A program made the translations under genes and the position numbers. A stretch of 64,000 nucleotides of DNA, from assembly GCF_028858725.1 (NCBI RefSeq), contig NC_084773.1, positions 2,284,350 to 2,348,349 of the forward strand, written 5' to 3'. This document shows positions 12,195 to 25,418 of this stretch, in pieces (the stretch's first letter is position 1; the number at the start of each line of letters is the position of its first letter). The notes under the pieces were generated by a model. The model worked only from the letters and a program-made list of their open reading frames with translations, searched no databases and was not told the origin of the DNA. Source of the DNA: Colius striatus. Its lineage: Eukaryota; Chordata; Aves; Coliiformes; Coliidae.

Positions 12195-14172
12195 TGCTGT
12201 GATTTGTAGACATCAATACTGAATTATTGTAGCTTCTCTAAACATGGAAGTAAGTAAATCTTTCTATCTTTAAAGGATAGTCCCTATTTTAACAAGAAAA
12301 GATCACAATAACCCTTTGCTGAACTGTCATACATGGGAGGCCATTATTACCTGATTATTTGCTTTCTCTAAGTTGAGTCCTCAGCTCATCTTTTGTTTCT
12401 AAATGTATGATTTTGCCTTTAGTTGCTTGGCACTCCAAGTAACCCCAGTCCACTCTGCATTTGTGACTTCTCTCATCTTGTTCCCTGCTCTGCATCATTT
12501 CCAGACTTTAACATGGGCATACTGTCTCCCAATCATTAATTGTTTTACAGGATGACTTTCTTTTTCTCAATCTAAAGCCCCATGCTACGCTTTACTACTC
12601 AATGTTATAACCCTCCACTCATGGTGTGTCCTTTCCCCAGTTCTATCTGCTCTTCAGAGGCTCTTTCAGCAGTGCCACCATCCTCAGTGGCCCTTCCTTG
12701 TGTCACAGACAGGGGCAAGGGGCTCATCCAGAATTGATGTCAGTTTGACAAGGGGTGATGTCTCAGGTTAGCCTTTCCCTGCTAGTGCAGACACATTACA
12801 GACAGTAAAATGTCTCTTCTGAAGCTGCCTGAGAATGCCATTAGCAGGCAGCAATGGCAGTTTGAGTCCCTGTTACTGAGGTGCTTTGGCAGGGGCAAGA
12901 GGGATCTGGAAATAGCCCTGTGAGCCTCTACTGTCTTTGACTTGAGTGTTTGTGGCTAGGAATGAGTCTCATCTCATAGGAATGACTGCACATGGTAGTT
13001 GCACAACCACCTGTCAGAGGAAAGCTAACCAGCAGCTTTGCTGGGGATAGTGTGCTTTAACAAGGAACCCCACTCATGTGACAAGGTGGTGGATAAAGAG
13101 CCAAGCCATCTTTTGTATCTTCAGCAGACAGCTTCTAATACCTAGCTAAGATTTGAGGCTAGGAGAGGAGCATTTGCAAAATGTGTCTTAAATTGGACTG
13201 CCAACAGAAGTATTACTTTTAGAAGACCTTCAGAGATCTCTCGTAACAAGCCTAACTTCACCAGACCAGATGGGCTAACAGCATGAATTGCTGTTCTTAC
13301 AGTCTTGTGAATAATCAGGTAAGGGAGAAAACAGTGTGTTTGTGTCACTGCAGCAACCTTTCAATGAGGATGAAGGGCCCAAAAAGAGAAGAGCATACAA
13401 ACTCTTCAAAGCTGTTGCTGTCATCTGTATCAAATGTCAGTATTAAAACTGGCAGAGGAGCCCTGCAGATGTCTTAGGATTCCAATCAGAACTGTGTAGA
13501 ATTGGGAAAGAGGTCGGACATTTGTGGCTATGAATAAGTATGAGTAAGGAGCCATTACTTCAGTTTCCCAGGGAATGCTTTTTTATTGCTCACTCTCAAG
13601 GAAACAAGATTTAAATTGATTTCCACAGGATTTAAAGTCATTTTTGCTGCTGATGTTCTTGTTACCACTTCATCCTTAAACATGCTCAGTGGATACATTC
13701 AGTGGCTGTTGGATGTCATCAGAGTGGTTCTGCTGACAGGAAAGTCCTGAACTTGAAGAAGAGATGGTTGAATTGTTTTGCACACAGGAATGATCCTGCC
13801 AAGCCCACTGGGGCAAAAGAGAGGGAAAAAGTTCTCACAGGTTCCAAGTAAGAAAAGTTGTTGACATTGTAGAGTCGATGTTCATCTCTATATATTGAAA
13901 GTGCAGGATTTGGGGATGTAAATCCTGCTATAAGAGCTGAGACTTCAGTGGAAAAACACTTATTTAAGTGACTTTTTAAACCTTAGAAACTGCTTTTCAT
14001 GTGAGCAGAGGGCAGCAGAATGGAACTTGCTTGTCACTGCATCACTGTGGTTGTTTTTGAAAGCAACTTAAATCAAACATGCCTATCTGAGGACATAGGT
14101 TGGGCACAGTTTGAGGCATTTTCACCCCTAAAACACCCCTGTTCACCCAAGTGTTGCCAATGCATGGGCTTT
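12195..14172. other. Downstream flank of GP9, no gene recognised
   Basis: Unique sequence without recognisable coding or mobile content. Minus-strand frames around 13.1-13.3 kb have no known motif. Confidence 0.55.
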
Positions 14173-14178
14173 TTTATT
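14173..14178 (-). terminator. Poly(A) signal of GP9
   Basis: AATAAA on the minus strand (TTTATT on plus), about 95 nt beyond the GP9 stop. Spacing and strand fit a short 3' UTR, as in mammalian GP9. The cleavage site is not determined. Confidence 0.6.
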
Positions 14179-14272
14179 GTGGTAGAATAGTTTGTTGTTT
14201 CTGTTCAAGCTAGTAGTAGTGGACAGCTCATTGTATCTTTTGGTTGCAGGAGGTTTTTTGCCTCCCCAGCAG

Positions 14273-14857
14273 TCAGTACCTGGAGTCATAGCGGCTCAAG
14301 TATATTTGGCAGACCAGCTTTTTTGAGGATTTCAGGGCCCATGCTGCTAAAATAAGTGTAATTATTGCTCCAGCAATTAAAATGAGGTCTCTCCAAAAGA
14401 ACTCAAGGCACTTGACTGGGAGAAGCCTCTTGCAAACCCCCAGCTCATTCCCAGTCAGCTGCCTCAAGGGCTTCATCCTCACTGCGGCCGGGGTCGCACA
14501 TCTGACGGTTGCAAGAGAGGTCACAGAGATGTCTTCTAACCAGAGTTTTAGGTACAGAATGTGACAGTCACAGTTCCAAGGGTTGTCAGACATTTTGACT
14601 TCCTCCAGGTTGTGCAAGCTGTCCAGGGCACCCGGAGGAACCGAGGTCAGGCTGTTGTTGTGTAGATAAAGCCTCCTGGTGTTAACGGGCAAGGCAGGCA
14701 CTTCCATCAGCTTCCTGGAGCTGCAGTCGATATGCAAACCCTTCATTTCTCCTAGAGACTTACAATTGCAGGAGGGAGGGCAGACTTCAGTTTGGGTCAT
14801 GTGGAACAGCAATGATATGGCAAATCCCACAGGGGTGATGAATTTTGTCTTGCTCAT
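14273..14857 (-). CDS. GP9: Platelet/thrombocyte glycoprotein IX (GP9), complete coding exon
   Basis: GPIX is the small leucine-rich subunit of the GPIb-IX-V receptor, which binds von Willebrand factor on platelets or bird thrombocytes. The frame encodes 194 aa: a hydrophobic signal region (about 1-24), an LRRNT cap with Cys26, 30, 32 and 45, one leucine-rich repeat (about 59-84) with the sequon N67-N-S, an LRRCT cap with Cys96, 98, 120 and 142, a transmembrane helix (about 157-175) and a basic tail to 194. The blocks NNSL-SVPPGA, NPW-CDC, LWLED and QLTGNELG-C match mammalian GPIX far better than GPIb-beta. Human GPIX is 177 aa, also coded in one exon, with a much shorter tail. A likely splice acceptor (CTGGGTAG or TTGCAG) sits just before the ATG, so the 5' UTR is probably on an upstream exon that I could not locate. 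No frameshift is seen. The family match is from recalled sequence. Confidence 0.93.
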   Translation of the reverse strand: MSKTKFITPVGFAISLLFHMTQTEVCPPSCNCKSLGEMKGLHIDCSSRKLMEVPALPVNTRRLYLHNNSLTSVPPGALDSLHNLEEVKMSDNPWNCDCHILYLKLWLEDISVTSLATVRCATPAAVRMKPLRQLTGNELGVCKRLLPVKCLEFFWRDLILIAGAIITLILAAWALKSSKKLVCQIYLSRYDSRY

Positions 14858-14884
14858 GCTGCAACTACCCAGAAAACAAGAATC

Positions 14885-14891
14885 TGATAAG
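14885..14891 (+). promoter_or_regulatory. Candidate GATA motif just upstream of the GP9 coding exon
   Basis: TGATAAG lies about 28 bp upstream of the GP9 ATG, beyond the likely splice acceptor. GATA factors drive megakaryocyte and thrombocyte genes, and mammalian GP9 has GATA and ETS promoter elements. Here the motif could be in an intron or a proximal promoter. A single 7-bp motif is weak evidence. Confidence 0.3.
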
Positions 14892-17605
14892 TGTAATTCA
14901 GTAGTGTGTTTCTAAATGCAGAACTACAACACAGCAGTTTCTTTCTCAGGATCACTCATCAGGGGTAGGTATTTCTCACAGAGCCACTCTACCTGACATT
15001 AAGCAGCATAAATGCAACAGGGGGAGAGCACAGTGCTCCTGTTTGGTCTCTAGTTCATTGCTTTTCCTTCATAACTCTATGAAATACATTATTGTTCCAA
15101 GTTCTGGAGCAGAATGCCACCAGGACATGGTGGTAAAAACTAGGTTAGTTGGAGGCAAGGCTTTTGATTCCATTTCTATATCTTCATAGGTCTAGTGTTA
15201 AAATTGTGTGCTGGACTAAATTTTCAAGATTGAGCTTAAGAGAATGAATAATTGTAAGTATCTAGAGATCTGCTCTCAGGGATGATGATGGTTCTAACCA
15301 GGAACTGTGTATTTTTATGTGGGGAAAGGTTCTGCCTTGTAGCTTTGTGCATCTCTGGGACATGCAGTTTAAGATTTGGGTGAATAAAGAATTGGAGATT
15401 CTGTAGATCTGGTGCTGCTTGTCTTTTAGGGATTCAGTCACCATGCTTTGGGCTAGCAAGTAATTATCCCTTTTGCTGTGTTGGTCCCACTTCTGTAGAG
15501 TGGATCCCACTAGACCTCCATCGTAGTCCCTTCTATTTGGCAGTTTAAAACCTCTAAAGTTGTTAGCCTCCTCTATTTCCTCCCACTTCTCTGCATTGAT
15601 AAATACTTAGCTAGCCTTGAGACCAAACTGGAACCTGAAATACAAACTCTCTTGCATAGGCTGGGGAATTTCCAATCTCAAAACCATCTTTATGATTTGA
15701 ATATATCCCACAGTAGAAATGTATTTTCTTATCCCTTTTTTTTCCCCAATTAGTTTGCAATAAGTTAAATACTGAAGCAAAAAAATATCTCACTGTACAG
15801 TGGCTACGCCTTGGCCAGTGGCAGATACTGGAGGAAGCATTGGGTTTCTATACACTAAACACACAAGCAAAATTCCTTTTTGACTGAAGAAGGTGAAAGC
15901 AGTTGTGTGACTTGGTTTGCAGACAAGCGTTAGAAACACATTGAGTATGATTTTAAGATAGGACTGGCCAAAGCCTAAGAAGTAGCAAGCAGGTAGAACA
16001 GACATTGCTAAGTACAGAGTAACAGAGGTGTTTACATACTGAGGAGAGTTTTCAAGTTGTTTTAGAACTCCAACCCAGAGCTTTTCCCCTTAAAAACTTA
16101 AGCTAAACTAAATTATTCCCTAGGAAGTTTCGTTTAATAAAGACTAAAATTGCAGGGAAAATGGACTGATTCTAATTGTAAATGAATTTGCTTCCATTTC
16201 TTTGCAAGGGTTATATCATTAGCTTTGTGAAATACAGTTAGCCAGCTTTAGAGTCTTGATCTAAATACTACAGCCCTATATTTTAAGTTGGATTAATGCT
16301 GCATAAAGTTATAAATATCATGGCAGAGAAGCTGTAAGGTGAATGTAACCAACCTCCCATGTCTGTGTTAGCAAATAATCTGACTGTCTTTGGTTTCTCA
16401 AGAAATCTACTAAAGCTGTGTTGTTTTCAAAGCAGGCATCTTAAAAAGACACACTGTGTCAATTGACTAAAAGAAGTTAAGCAATATCTGGAGCAAAGAC
16501 AATCTCTTCTGATTTAATATATAAACAGCAAGACATTCCAAGTGAAATAGAAAGGAACAATGGGTGAGGTGCTGCACTGACACTTACCCTTATTGTTTCC
16601 TTCTTGATTCTTTCCCCTCTGCTTGGCAAAGTGTCAGAGTACATACAGCAACAGGAGCTGACTTTTTAGTCTGGAAGGAAATGTGTTAAAGATGATGAGC
16701 TTTTCCTCTGCATGATAGGAACCCATTCCCACTGGAAGATGATTGACATGTGTCACACCATACAGTGCTTGGGGTGTTTTTTCTGCACACTAGAGGAAAT
16801 GCTTTTGGATTTGACTTTCTTTTATTCTACTATGATATTTTTTCCTATCAAACCTGACAATGTCTGGAAAACCTAAAATGACTCATCTGAAACACAGTGG
16901 TTTTCTCCTCGGTGGTTGTGATCTCCAGGTAGAAAAGTAGCTTGAGGTTCAGCTGCTGACACAGGCAAACTTAAACAAGATACAAGGGAGCTGAAGTTAG
17001 CACATGAGATAGAGTTCTTCTGGTTCAGTCAAAGCTGAGAAAATTGTCCTTTATCAAACCTTTCCACTGGTGAAGGAAAGTTTGTCAAAACACACATTGA
17101 AATAACTTGAATTAGTCAGATGAGATTGTTAGGGGACAGAGAAGTGTTAGTGCCACTGTGTAGAAATAGCAGTGAATAGTCACCCAAAACACAGCATTTA
17201 ATTCTGATCACTCATGTTCAAGCAAAAGGAAGGGTCCTGTGACAATCAGGGGTTTGGAGAACCTCTCTTGGGTGGACAGGCTGAGAGTGACCAGTACCCT
17301 GCAATGCAGAACCTCTGCACCAGTGCCTCAGGCAGGTGGGTGCCCCGGCACAACCTTGGGTGTGAAGGAGGGTATGTGTGTATGGATCATGGAGCAACTT
17401 CTGCTTTAGTTCTTATGGTGTATTGTGGAACATTGTTCCTTTGTAATGGCCTAGTTTGGTTTGGACTTCAGAAATGGATTTCAGAATAGTCAGGGGAGGT
17501 GCACTGGGAAAGATTCACTGTCATGTGGTCAGCGTGGCTGCCTTTAATCAGCATGGCCCAGAGGACAGGGACAGCCTTAGGCACATGTGTGTATATGTAC
17601 ATACA
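14892..17605. other. Upstream flank of GP9, 5' exon and promoter not resolved
   Basis: AT-rich unique sequence. It should hold the non-coding first exon and promoter of GP9, but no CpG island or clear TATA-plus-exon layout can be called by eye. Confidence 0.45.
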
Positions 17606-17956
17606 AGGAAAGGCCATGAGACCTGGGGACCTTATCAACATTTACACACACCTAAAGGGTAGGTGTTGGAAAGATGGGTCCAGTCTTTTTTCTGCAGTGC
17701 CCTGTGACAGGACAAGGGGGGATGGGCACAAGCTGCAACACAGAAAGTTCCCGTGGAAGAGGAGGAGAAACTTCTTTGCTGTTAAGGTGAATGAGCCCTG
17801 GGATGCCCAGGGAGGGTGTGGAGGCTCCTTCTCAGGTTTCCAACCCCACCTGGACACATTCCTGTGCCCCCTGAGTGAGGGGAACCTGCTTTAGCAGGGG
17901 CTTGGGCTGGAGCAGCTCTAGAGGTTCCTTTCAGCCCTTACCTTTCTGCCCAGTCA
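17606..17956 (+). mobile_element. CR1 LINE 3' fragment, diverged
   Basis: It contains CCTGTGACAGGACAAGGGGG, GATGGGCACAAGCTGCAACA, CTTCTTTGCTGTTAAGGTGA and GGGAGGGTGTGGAGGCTCCT, with a degraded 3' tail. Substitutions are more frequent than in neighbouring copies, which suggests an older insertion. Similarity upstream of 17606 is uncertain. Confidence 0.82.
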
Positions 17957-18621
17957 TGAGAGCTTTGTACAGCTCAAAGGGGGACTATGATCCTGCAGAT
18001 TTATGCACACTCAATTTGCTGAAGACTATCAACTGCTGAATAATAGGAATGTGACATCTTAGAACATAAACTGGCTGGAAAGCCAGTACTTCAGGATGAT
18101 TCACATTTATAATTCACACATACCTGTTCATCTAAATAAGCAATGCCATGCTGGTGTAGGAAAGAATGAAAAATAGCCTTTTGTTTGGAATAGAATTGAC
18201 ATAAGTTTTCCTTTGCTTTAGCTACCCAACCTCAGCACTCTAGAATTAAGACAGCAGTTGACATTTGGAAACCCAGTGTGCTGTGGATCTGATGTTTAAT
18301 TCAACATTGTTCTTGTTTGGTGTGTTGTTTTGGGGACAGGCTTTGATTTTTGAGCTGTGTTGTGCATTTGGAAACGAAACCCAGGGGAGGTTCAGATGCT
18401 GCAGATGTGCAGCAGAGCCCTGCTCCTGAGCTGTTGTTTCTCTGTGACATGCTGTTGTTGGGGGAAGAGAAATTTCTGACATTCAAAATTATTCTGATGC
18501 AATTCTTATAGTTTAATTCTTACTTATATTTAAAGTGGTTTTCTTCATTGAGTCTAATAAATTACCAGTAGCCTCAAGTTTGTGAGGAATTTCCTTAGGA
18601 ATATTACTTTAATGTGTGTTT

Positions 18622-19338
18622 CACAGAATCACAGAATGGTGGGGAGTGGAAGAGATCTCTAAAGATCATCCAGTCCAACCTCCCTGCCAAAGCAGGTCCC
18701 ACCTAGATCAGGTCACACAGGAACACATCCAGGAGGGTTTTGAAAGCCTAATGAGAAGGAGCTTCCACAGCCTCCCTGGGCAGCCTGTGCCAGGGCTCCC
18801 TCACCTTAGTGCTGAAACAGCTTTTCCTTATGTTTAAGTGGAACATTTTTATGTTCCAGCTTCATCCCATCACCCCTTGTCCTGTCACTGGATACAACAG
18901 AAAAAAGTGCTGCCCCAGCCTCCTGACACCCACCAGTGAGATATTTAAATATTAATGAGATCCCCCCTCAGTCTCCTCTTCTCCAGACTGAACAGCCCCA
19001 GGTCCCACAGCCTTTCCTCAGAAGGAAGATGCTCCAGTCCCCTGATCATCTTGGTGGCCCTGCACTGGCCTCTCTCCAGCAGTTCCCTGTCCCTCTGGAG
19101 CTGGGGAGCCCAGAACTGGACACAGGACTCCAGATGAGGCCTCACCAGGGCAGAGCAGAGGGGGAGCAGAACCTCCCTTGACCTGCTGCCCACACTCTTC
19201 TTGATGCCCCCAGGATGCCATTGGCTTCTTGCCCACGAGGGCACGTTGCTGCTCATGGTTAGTTTATTATCACCCAGCACTCCCAGATCTCTCTCCTGGA
19301 GCTGCTCTCCAGCAGGTCACCCCCAGCCTGGCCTGGTG
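18622..19338 (-). mobile_element. CR1 LINE 3' fragment, about 0.7 kb
   Basis: It begins TCACAGAATCACAGAATGGT. Read on minus it encodes [40 protein letters not shown] and [12 protein letters not shown], so much of the ORF2 C-terminus is clean. It extends upstream into the [14 protein letters not shown] region. One of the youngest-looking copies in the window. Confidence 0.92.
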
Positions 19339-21305
19339 CAAGGGTTTAATCAAAAGTTAATTTAGATAGTGCTGCAGGGAGAAGGCAAAAAGACTTCAAA
19401 TCCTGAATGAATTTTGATCTTTTCTATAAGATGAGGAAATGATTCCTCCCTTGTTGAAACCAATAGTTCATCTGCCTGACAAATGTTCTCCAGCTGGACC
19501 TGTGAGCAGACTGTTAATAATAGACACTGTTTTAGGCATTGTGTTTTTGGGGTTGGTTTTTTGTAAGTAACTCACTAGGCCACAGCTTTCATAGAAGTGT
19601 GTCTTCCCTCATGCTGATACCTGCATCACACAGTCTGTGCCATGTGCCTTAAGGAAAGCTGCCACACAGAATAGGTATTTTCCTGTTCCATGGTGAAGTG
19701 AAAAGCTGCATCATTTTTTCTTTGCATTGAAACAGATGCAAAATATTTGGGCTCCTCTGGAGTCCATTCTCAAACTCAGTGCTGTGGGTAATCCTCACAA
19801 AGGCAGTGCTCTGTTCCTCTGGCTGCCGTGGCACACGTGCTTGGAGAGGTAGCTGGTCCTGTAGCTGATCCAGTCCTTGAAGCTGTGGTGAGGACCATGG
19901 GCCACTTCCATCAGCTCTGTGTGGAGGTGAAGGTGTGCAGGGAGTATCTGGAACAAGCAACCCTTAAAATACATTTGCATTTATGGCTTTTTGTAGGCCA
20001 AATGAGGATTCTTCATTTAAGAGGATTTATTAAGAGCCAGTTTGAAAAAAAATAAGAAAGTTACAATCTGCCATAATCTTGTTACAGCCTGAAAAGATCT
20101 TCCCCAGAAGGAATCCAGTTACAGTTTTTGTGAGTCAGAGATATCAGGCATCAAGGGGTATTGCTTGTAGAACTGAATGGAAGGAAATCTCTGGTTTCTC
20201 TCACATCAGGAGTTATTGTTTCCCTAGGGCCAAAGTATTCCCTTGTCTACTGCACCCTAGAGAACTAGGCTGCTAGAGCCTTCTTAGCACTTATACACTG
20301 GGAGACTCTGAATTTCATTCTGCCTCTATAATGCTGCTTGTACTGTTTCCTGCTGCAAATTTATTGTGCCTTTGCCTGATTTAGTTTTGCCTCTGTCAAT
20401 TCCAATGTCCCATTTCCTCAGAAGGTTATTACACAGGCAGAATGACTCTTGTCACTTAGCAAATTCTTCTCCTAAATTGTGCTCCACCCATTTGATCAAA
20501 TAATTCTTTCTCCTCCCAGCTTTTCTTGCAAAGAATCTCCCTCTTTGCTGTTTCACTCTTCATCTGACCACAGCTACTGTGCATCAGCAGCTAGTGCTTA
20601 CCTTTCCACTAGGTGTCATCCAAGTTGTTTGTTTGCTGGCAGTTGAGCAGCTCAGCAGTCTGAATCTTTAGCTGCAATTTATCAATTCAAAAGAATTGTC
20701 TGAAAGACTGAAATATTATCCTTCTTTTAGGATATTGCCTTTTCTGGAGCCTCTAGCTTAGAAATCTAACAGATGTACAAACTGTGTGTGGTAGGGGATT
20801 TATCTAAGTCAGACAGCTAATCATGTGTTTGTGCTTCATGGAACTCTTGGGGTCTTGAGCCTGTTCATGAAAATAAGTATTCACAGACAATTTGGATTCC
20901 AACTGCCCTCAGGAAAACATCAATAGCATTTATGCTAAGTTGTACCAATGATGGAGTGCACATGGGGAAGCTTCTAGAAAGGCTTTCTAGAGGCTCTCTG
21001 AAAGCATCATTGAAAGCCTCCCTTCCCCCTTCTGGCAGCATTTTCCCCCTCCACCATGGTGCTGAGGCAGTTCCCTGTGTGCCTGGCTCAATGTCAGCTC
21101 TGCAGCAGCACCATCTCCTTTTGCCCTGTGTTACCTCAAGGGAAAGAGCCAGCCATGCCCTACTCTACCTTTCTTGCTAAGCTGAATTACATATTTTGCT
21201 CTAATGAAAAGTAATCTTTATGCACAGTCACTAGAATTCAATACTGTGCTTCAGACAAACAATTACAACACAACACTGCATTTATGTGGATGTTTTATTC
21301 AGGAT
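19339..21305. other. Intergenic, no gene recognised
   Basis: Unique sequence. Frames in both directions near 19.65-20.05 kb overlap one another and show no recognised family. A 19-bp near-palindrome (TCTAGAAAG-G-CTTTCTAGA) lies at 20973-20991. Confidence 0.5.
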
Positions 21306-21585
21306 GGATCACAGAATGGTAGGGGTTGGAAGGGACCTTCAGAGATCATCTAGGCCAAACCCCCTGCTCAAACAGGTCCCATCTAGATCAGGTCACATAA
21401 GAACATGTCCAGGTTGGTCTTGAAGACCTACAAGGAAGGAGCCTCCACACCCTCCCTGGGCAGCCTGTGCCAGGGCTCCCTCACTGAAACAGTGAAATAG
21501 CTTTTTCTCATGTTTAAATGGAACTTCTTGTGTTCCAGCTTCATCCCATCACCCCTTATCCATGGATACAACAGAAAAAAGTGCC
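21306..21585 (-). mobile_element. CR1 LINE 3' fragment
   Basis: It starts GATCACAGAATGGTAGGGGT, contains AGGAGCCTCCACACCCTCCC and ends after the CAACAGAAAAAAGTGCC block. Confidence 0.9.
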
Positions 21586-22253
21586 TGATTTGTTCTGGGT
21601 GCTAATGGAGGTTCAATACCTTGGGCCAGAATAAAGATAGTCCAAAATAGCCCCTATTCTCTTACTATGTATGGTTGGATATGCTGTCCTCAGTTCCAGA
21701 TAGTTTCACTGCCCTGATCCAGCTCTTTGGGCCATTCTGTTTGTTGATACAGGCATTGCCAGTGTGACTGTCCATAAATGAACCTCCTTTGAATCCCCTG
21801 GTAACTGCAGTCAAGCCTGCTAGAGATATTGAAGCATCTTTTCCAGGTTACTGCATAACAGCTGTAGCAGCATTGTGAAATGGAAGAGATTAAGCAGCAC
21901 TCTGGGTGTTGTGGTGTTGTCCTTGTTTAAGGGTTTGGTGATAAACAAAACCAGTCTTCAGGCTCATTAGCTAAAGTCCTGCTACATTCTGCTTGAAGAG
22001 CTGGAAACATTGAAGGTAAGGCATTGAACTTTATGGTCACACTGAACAGATGTTCTTGGAAAGATCAATTAGAAAGTAATTAGTGACTAATGGATGAGAC
22101 TATACTGGCAAAGCCCAAGTGCTGAGTTTACTGTGGTAATTCACTGTAGGGTTTAATTCACTGTTCATAATTGATAAGATAGTTAGTTCTTACATTGCCC
22201 TTTATGAAGCCATCACTTCATGTTTTCTTAAAGGAACCAGTCAGCTCTGGTTA

Positions 22254-22903
22254 TGTTTTCAATGATTAATGAAGCTTTTGCAGATGTGAGCAGCTACAGT
22301 TACTCCCTCCATACTAATGCTGTGTTTACTCACCTTGGGTGCTGCTCAAACTTGCAGATGTGCCCAGTTCTGTTCTTTGTGCCACATCCAGCTGCAAAAG
22401 GTTTTGCCCAGACTTCTGATCACAGCAGGAGAGCCACAGAAAGTCACAAATCCTGTTGTGCTGAGTTCTACTGCAAGGCAGATGGCATGTCAGGAGTGCA
22501 CACCTCAGCTAACCCACTTCACCCACTTAGGAGATGTGGAGTCTTCATGTGGTTGGGAGGACAGTTGTGAGCAATGCTCTCAAACCTATTACCACACAGC
22601 ATTTAGTGTGTGAGATAACATTGCCAACCCCCATTTTCCAGCTCTTACCTTGCATCCCCTAAACCATGACATTTGCATTTTAAAGGTGTGTAATATGTGG
22701 TTGGTTTGGTTTTTAACCTTACTTTTTAGTGGGCTTGGTGTCTTGAACTGTTCAAGTTCACATTTTCCAGGTTCTTCTCACAGTCACTGAGGGTGGACAT
22801 TGCTGCTCACGTGCCTCCAGGTGTTGGTTTTGTCATGTTGACCCATGATAAAACCACACAAGCTGAAAATGCTGCTGTGCTAATCCTATTATTTTCTATC
22901 ACT
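22254..22903 (+). repeat. Duplicated 650-bp segment, copy A
   Basis: This segment reappears almost unchanged at 25536-26189, in the same orientation, about 3.3 kb away. It runs from TGTTTTCAATGATTAATGAA to ATTATTTTCTATCACT. Open frames of about 100 codons occur in both copies but are not recognised as genes and differ in length between copies. Copy A has no flanking direct repeats. It is not a CR1 or other element I recognise. Confidence 0.95.
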
Positions 22904-25418
22904 GAATCCTAATATAGGAACAAGTTGGAGAGTCAGTTTTATGAAGCTGGCAGGTGAATTAATCATACAGTCACATACAGCAGGGAATAAATAAGCAACG
23001 TTCCTCTAAGAAGGATTGTAATTCATTGAAAGAGGCTGCAACTCCCTGCATCATCCAATTCTTTCCTTGCCCTCATTTGCTCTCTCTAGCTCAAACACAG
23101 TGTTGGTGACTGTACTGCAGTAAAACTCCCTACATTTCATGGACCTGGTTGGGGGTTATTTATAATGTATTTCCACATCAGTTTTGATGAATCTGGGTGC
23201 TTTGATGTTGTCCCACAGTGGTACTCACAGTGTCATTCTCTCTGTGCTGGCAGGCACAGAACACCTGCAGTATCTGGGAAGAAGCAGAGCCTGGGATGAG
23301 AGGAAAGCTCACTGTGCTCTTTAGTCAACAGCTCGCTGTGAGTGTGCAGCTGAAACCAGTGGGCATTTACCTCAGGCCTGGGCTGGCTGCTTTCTGCAGG
23401 TCTAGCTGCAGAAACCTTTTTATGCACAAGCTAAAGAACACTTTTCAGGTTTTATAAATACAGAAAATCTGTCTACTTCACCTTTTTTTCCCCCAATGAG
23501 GAGTACTCATGTGAAGTATTCTGAACCAGAGATTCTTTCTGGTAAAAGAATTGCCCTTTACAGCCTGTCACTGTCTCCCTTCAGCTGTGTTTTGTACTAT
23601 TTTGTTGTTATAAGAGAGGCTTTCATCATAATCTGAGTGTGTTAGTGTGGGCACAATGCTTTTCCTAAGTTTTGCTTCCATGCTTTGCTTTTTGCCTTTA
23701 CTCATCTTCTACATCTGTTGGATGTTTCAGTTTGTCTCCTGGTGAACCCAATTAGTTTCCCTCTTCTTCTTCAATCTCAGTGGCATCCCTAATAAATCTT
23801 TATGAATAAGACACAATTTATAGTGTCTTTCCAAAATAAATGTGTGCCAAGTGAAGTACCTGTGTGCCACCTCCAGTTGAATCCCTGTTGCTGGGTTGCT
23901 GCAGCTGAACAGAGCTTATAAAAACTCTTAGTTTTTGCTCAGTTTGTATGGCTGGCATTTGGGAACAACATATCAAAATTCTCTTGATTAATTCTTAATC
24001 TTCCTCTGAAAGCTGACTGGGTGTAAAAGAGCATTCCACTTGTGTGAATAAAGCTTAACAAGGGCTTAACAAGGTAGACAGAGCAGAGAGATCTTCACCT
24101 ATGGGATAGCAGGTGCTATCTGGGATTACAGTTCTACATCCCATATGCCAGAAGAGATGAGGAGGAGGTAATCCCACCCTTTTACAGTCAGAGGTATGAT
24201 TAAGAAAATAGAAACAATAAAAAGAGATACCCAAGCTTGTGAACACACTCTTCAAGGTTTGCTTACAGGGAGTAGTGTCCATGAAAACTGTAACCTCAGC
24301 ACTTCCTTGAGCTTGACATCATGTGCCAACCTCTGGCTGAAAGAGGGATTTCTGGAAGGGCAAAATAAACTCCCACCTGGGGCTTGAGTGGCCAGGACTT
24401 TGCTGAATCACCTCCATATATGCAGTGAGTAAACAGGCATGTTATTTTTAGGGACTAGGTGGAAAGAAAATACATTTCCTATGAGTTGAGAAAAATGTGA
24501 ATCCATTAATTTCCAGAGTTCCAAAATTGCTTTCCCCCCCCCTGCTGTGTCAAGCAGGGCCATCAGACCCTTGTGTTTGAAAATACTTGTTCAAGCAGCT
24601 GCTTATTTTGACTGTGATTAATAGTGGAATCAAAGAGCAGAGAGAGCAGTCAGCAATTTTACTCAGGGCAAAGTTCCTAGCAGATATAAATTGAACATCT
24701 GAGGAAAGAAGCACAGACACTAATTCTCAATTCAGTGAAGACTGAGATTTTCTCATCTTTTGGGATATTGGGTACAACTAATAAATAGTGCAGATGTCAC
24801 CCTATTTTTAGGCTTTTATTGCTTCTAAGGAAGGCTATAAACTGAAATTCAGTACCTGTCTTTTTTGTTTAGAGTCAGCACATAAAGTAGGATCTCAGAG
24901 AGGGTGAAGATTCCCTTGACTCTGAACAAATGCTCTTGAGAATCATCTTGGAAAGGGTTTAAAGGTCTTACTGGGGTTCTGGTATGATGTGAATTTCCAT
25001 GAGTACAGAGTTACTAGCAGCATTTTTCCTTGACATGAAAAAGCCCTGAGGGCAGAATGCTTAAAATGCAGTGAAGAGTCTGGCTGTTACTGCATGCAGT
25101 GTAAGCACAGCAGCAATGTCATTGCACAAGCATGGCAGAAGATCAGGTAGAGTGTGTAACACTCCTGGTGTGATCTGACCATGGCAAAGGCTTATGTGGT
25201 GATCTTCAGGAATGTGGAAGAGCAGGGCCCATGCATAGCTAACACCACACTCTTCACAGCTCTGAAAGACAGCCATGATGTTCACCCCATGCCAAAAGCC
25301 AAGGAATCACTCCAACTCCATTTAGAGCCTTGGTTGCATTGCAGATACATTGATCATGAACATGGTTTCTTTTTGTTCAGAAACCCAGTGTGGGCACATA
25401 ACATGCAGGTCTTGTTTC

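Noticed and set aside
1-14172. Search for RAB43 exons downstream of GP9
   Set aside because: No GTPase motifs such as GDxxVGKT, WDTAGQE or NKxD were seen in any listed frame; the gene is probably before position 1.
14382-14915. Plus-strand frames across the GP9 locus
   Set aside because: They are antisense shadows of the GP9 coding exon and have no family match.
22253-22613. Frames of 98-105 codons within duplicated copy A
   Set aside because: They change length and frame through small indels in copy B, show no domain and begin at the duplication edge.
24534-24541. Short poly-C run
   Set aside because: Simple homopolymer with no further context; a possible sequencing-error site only.
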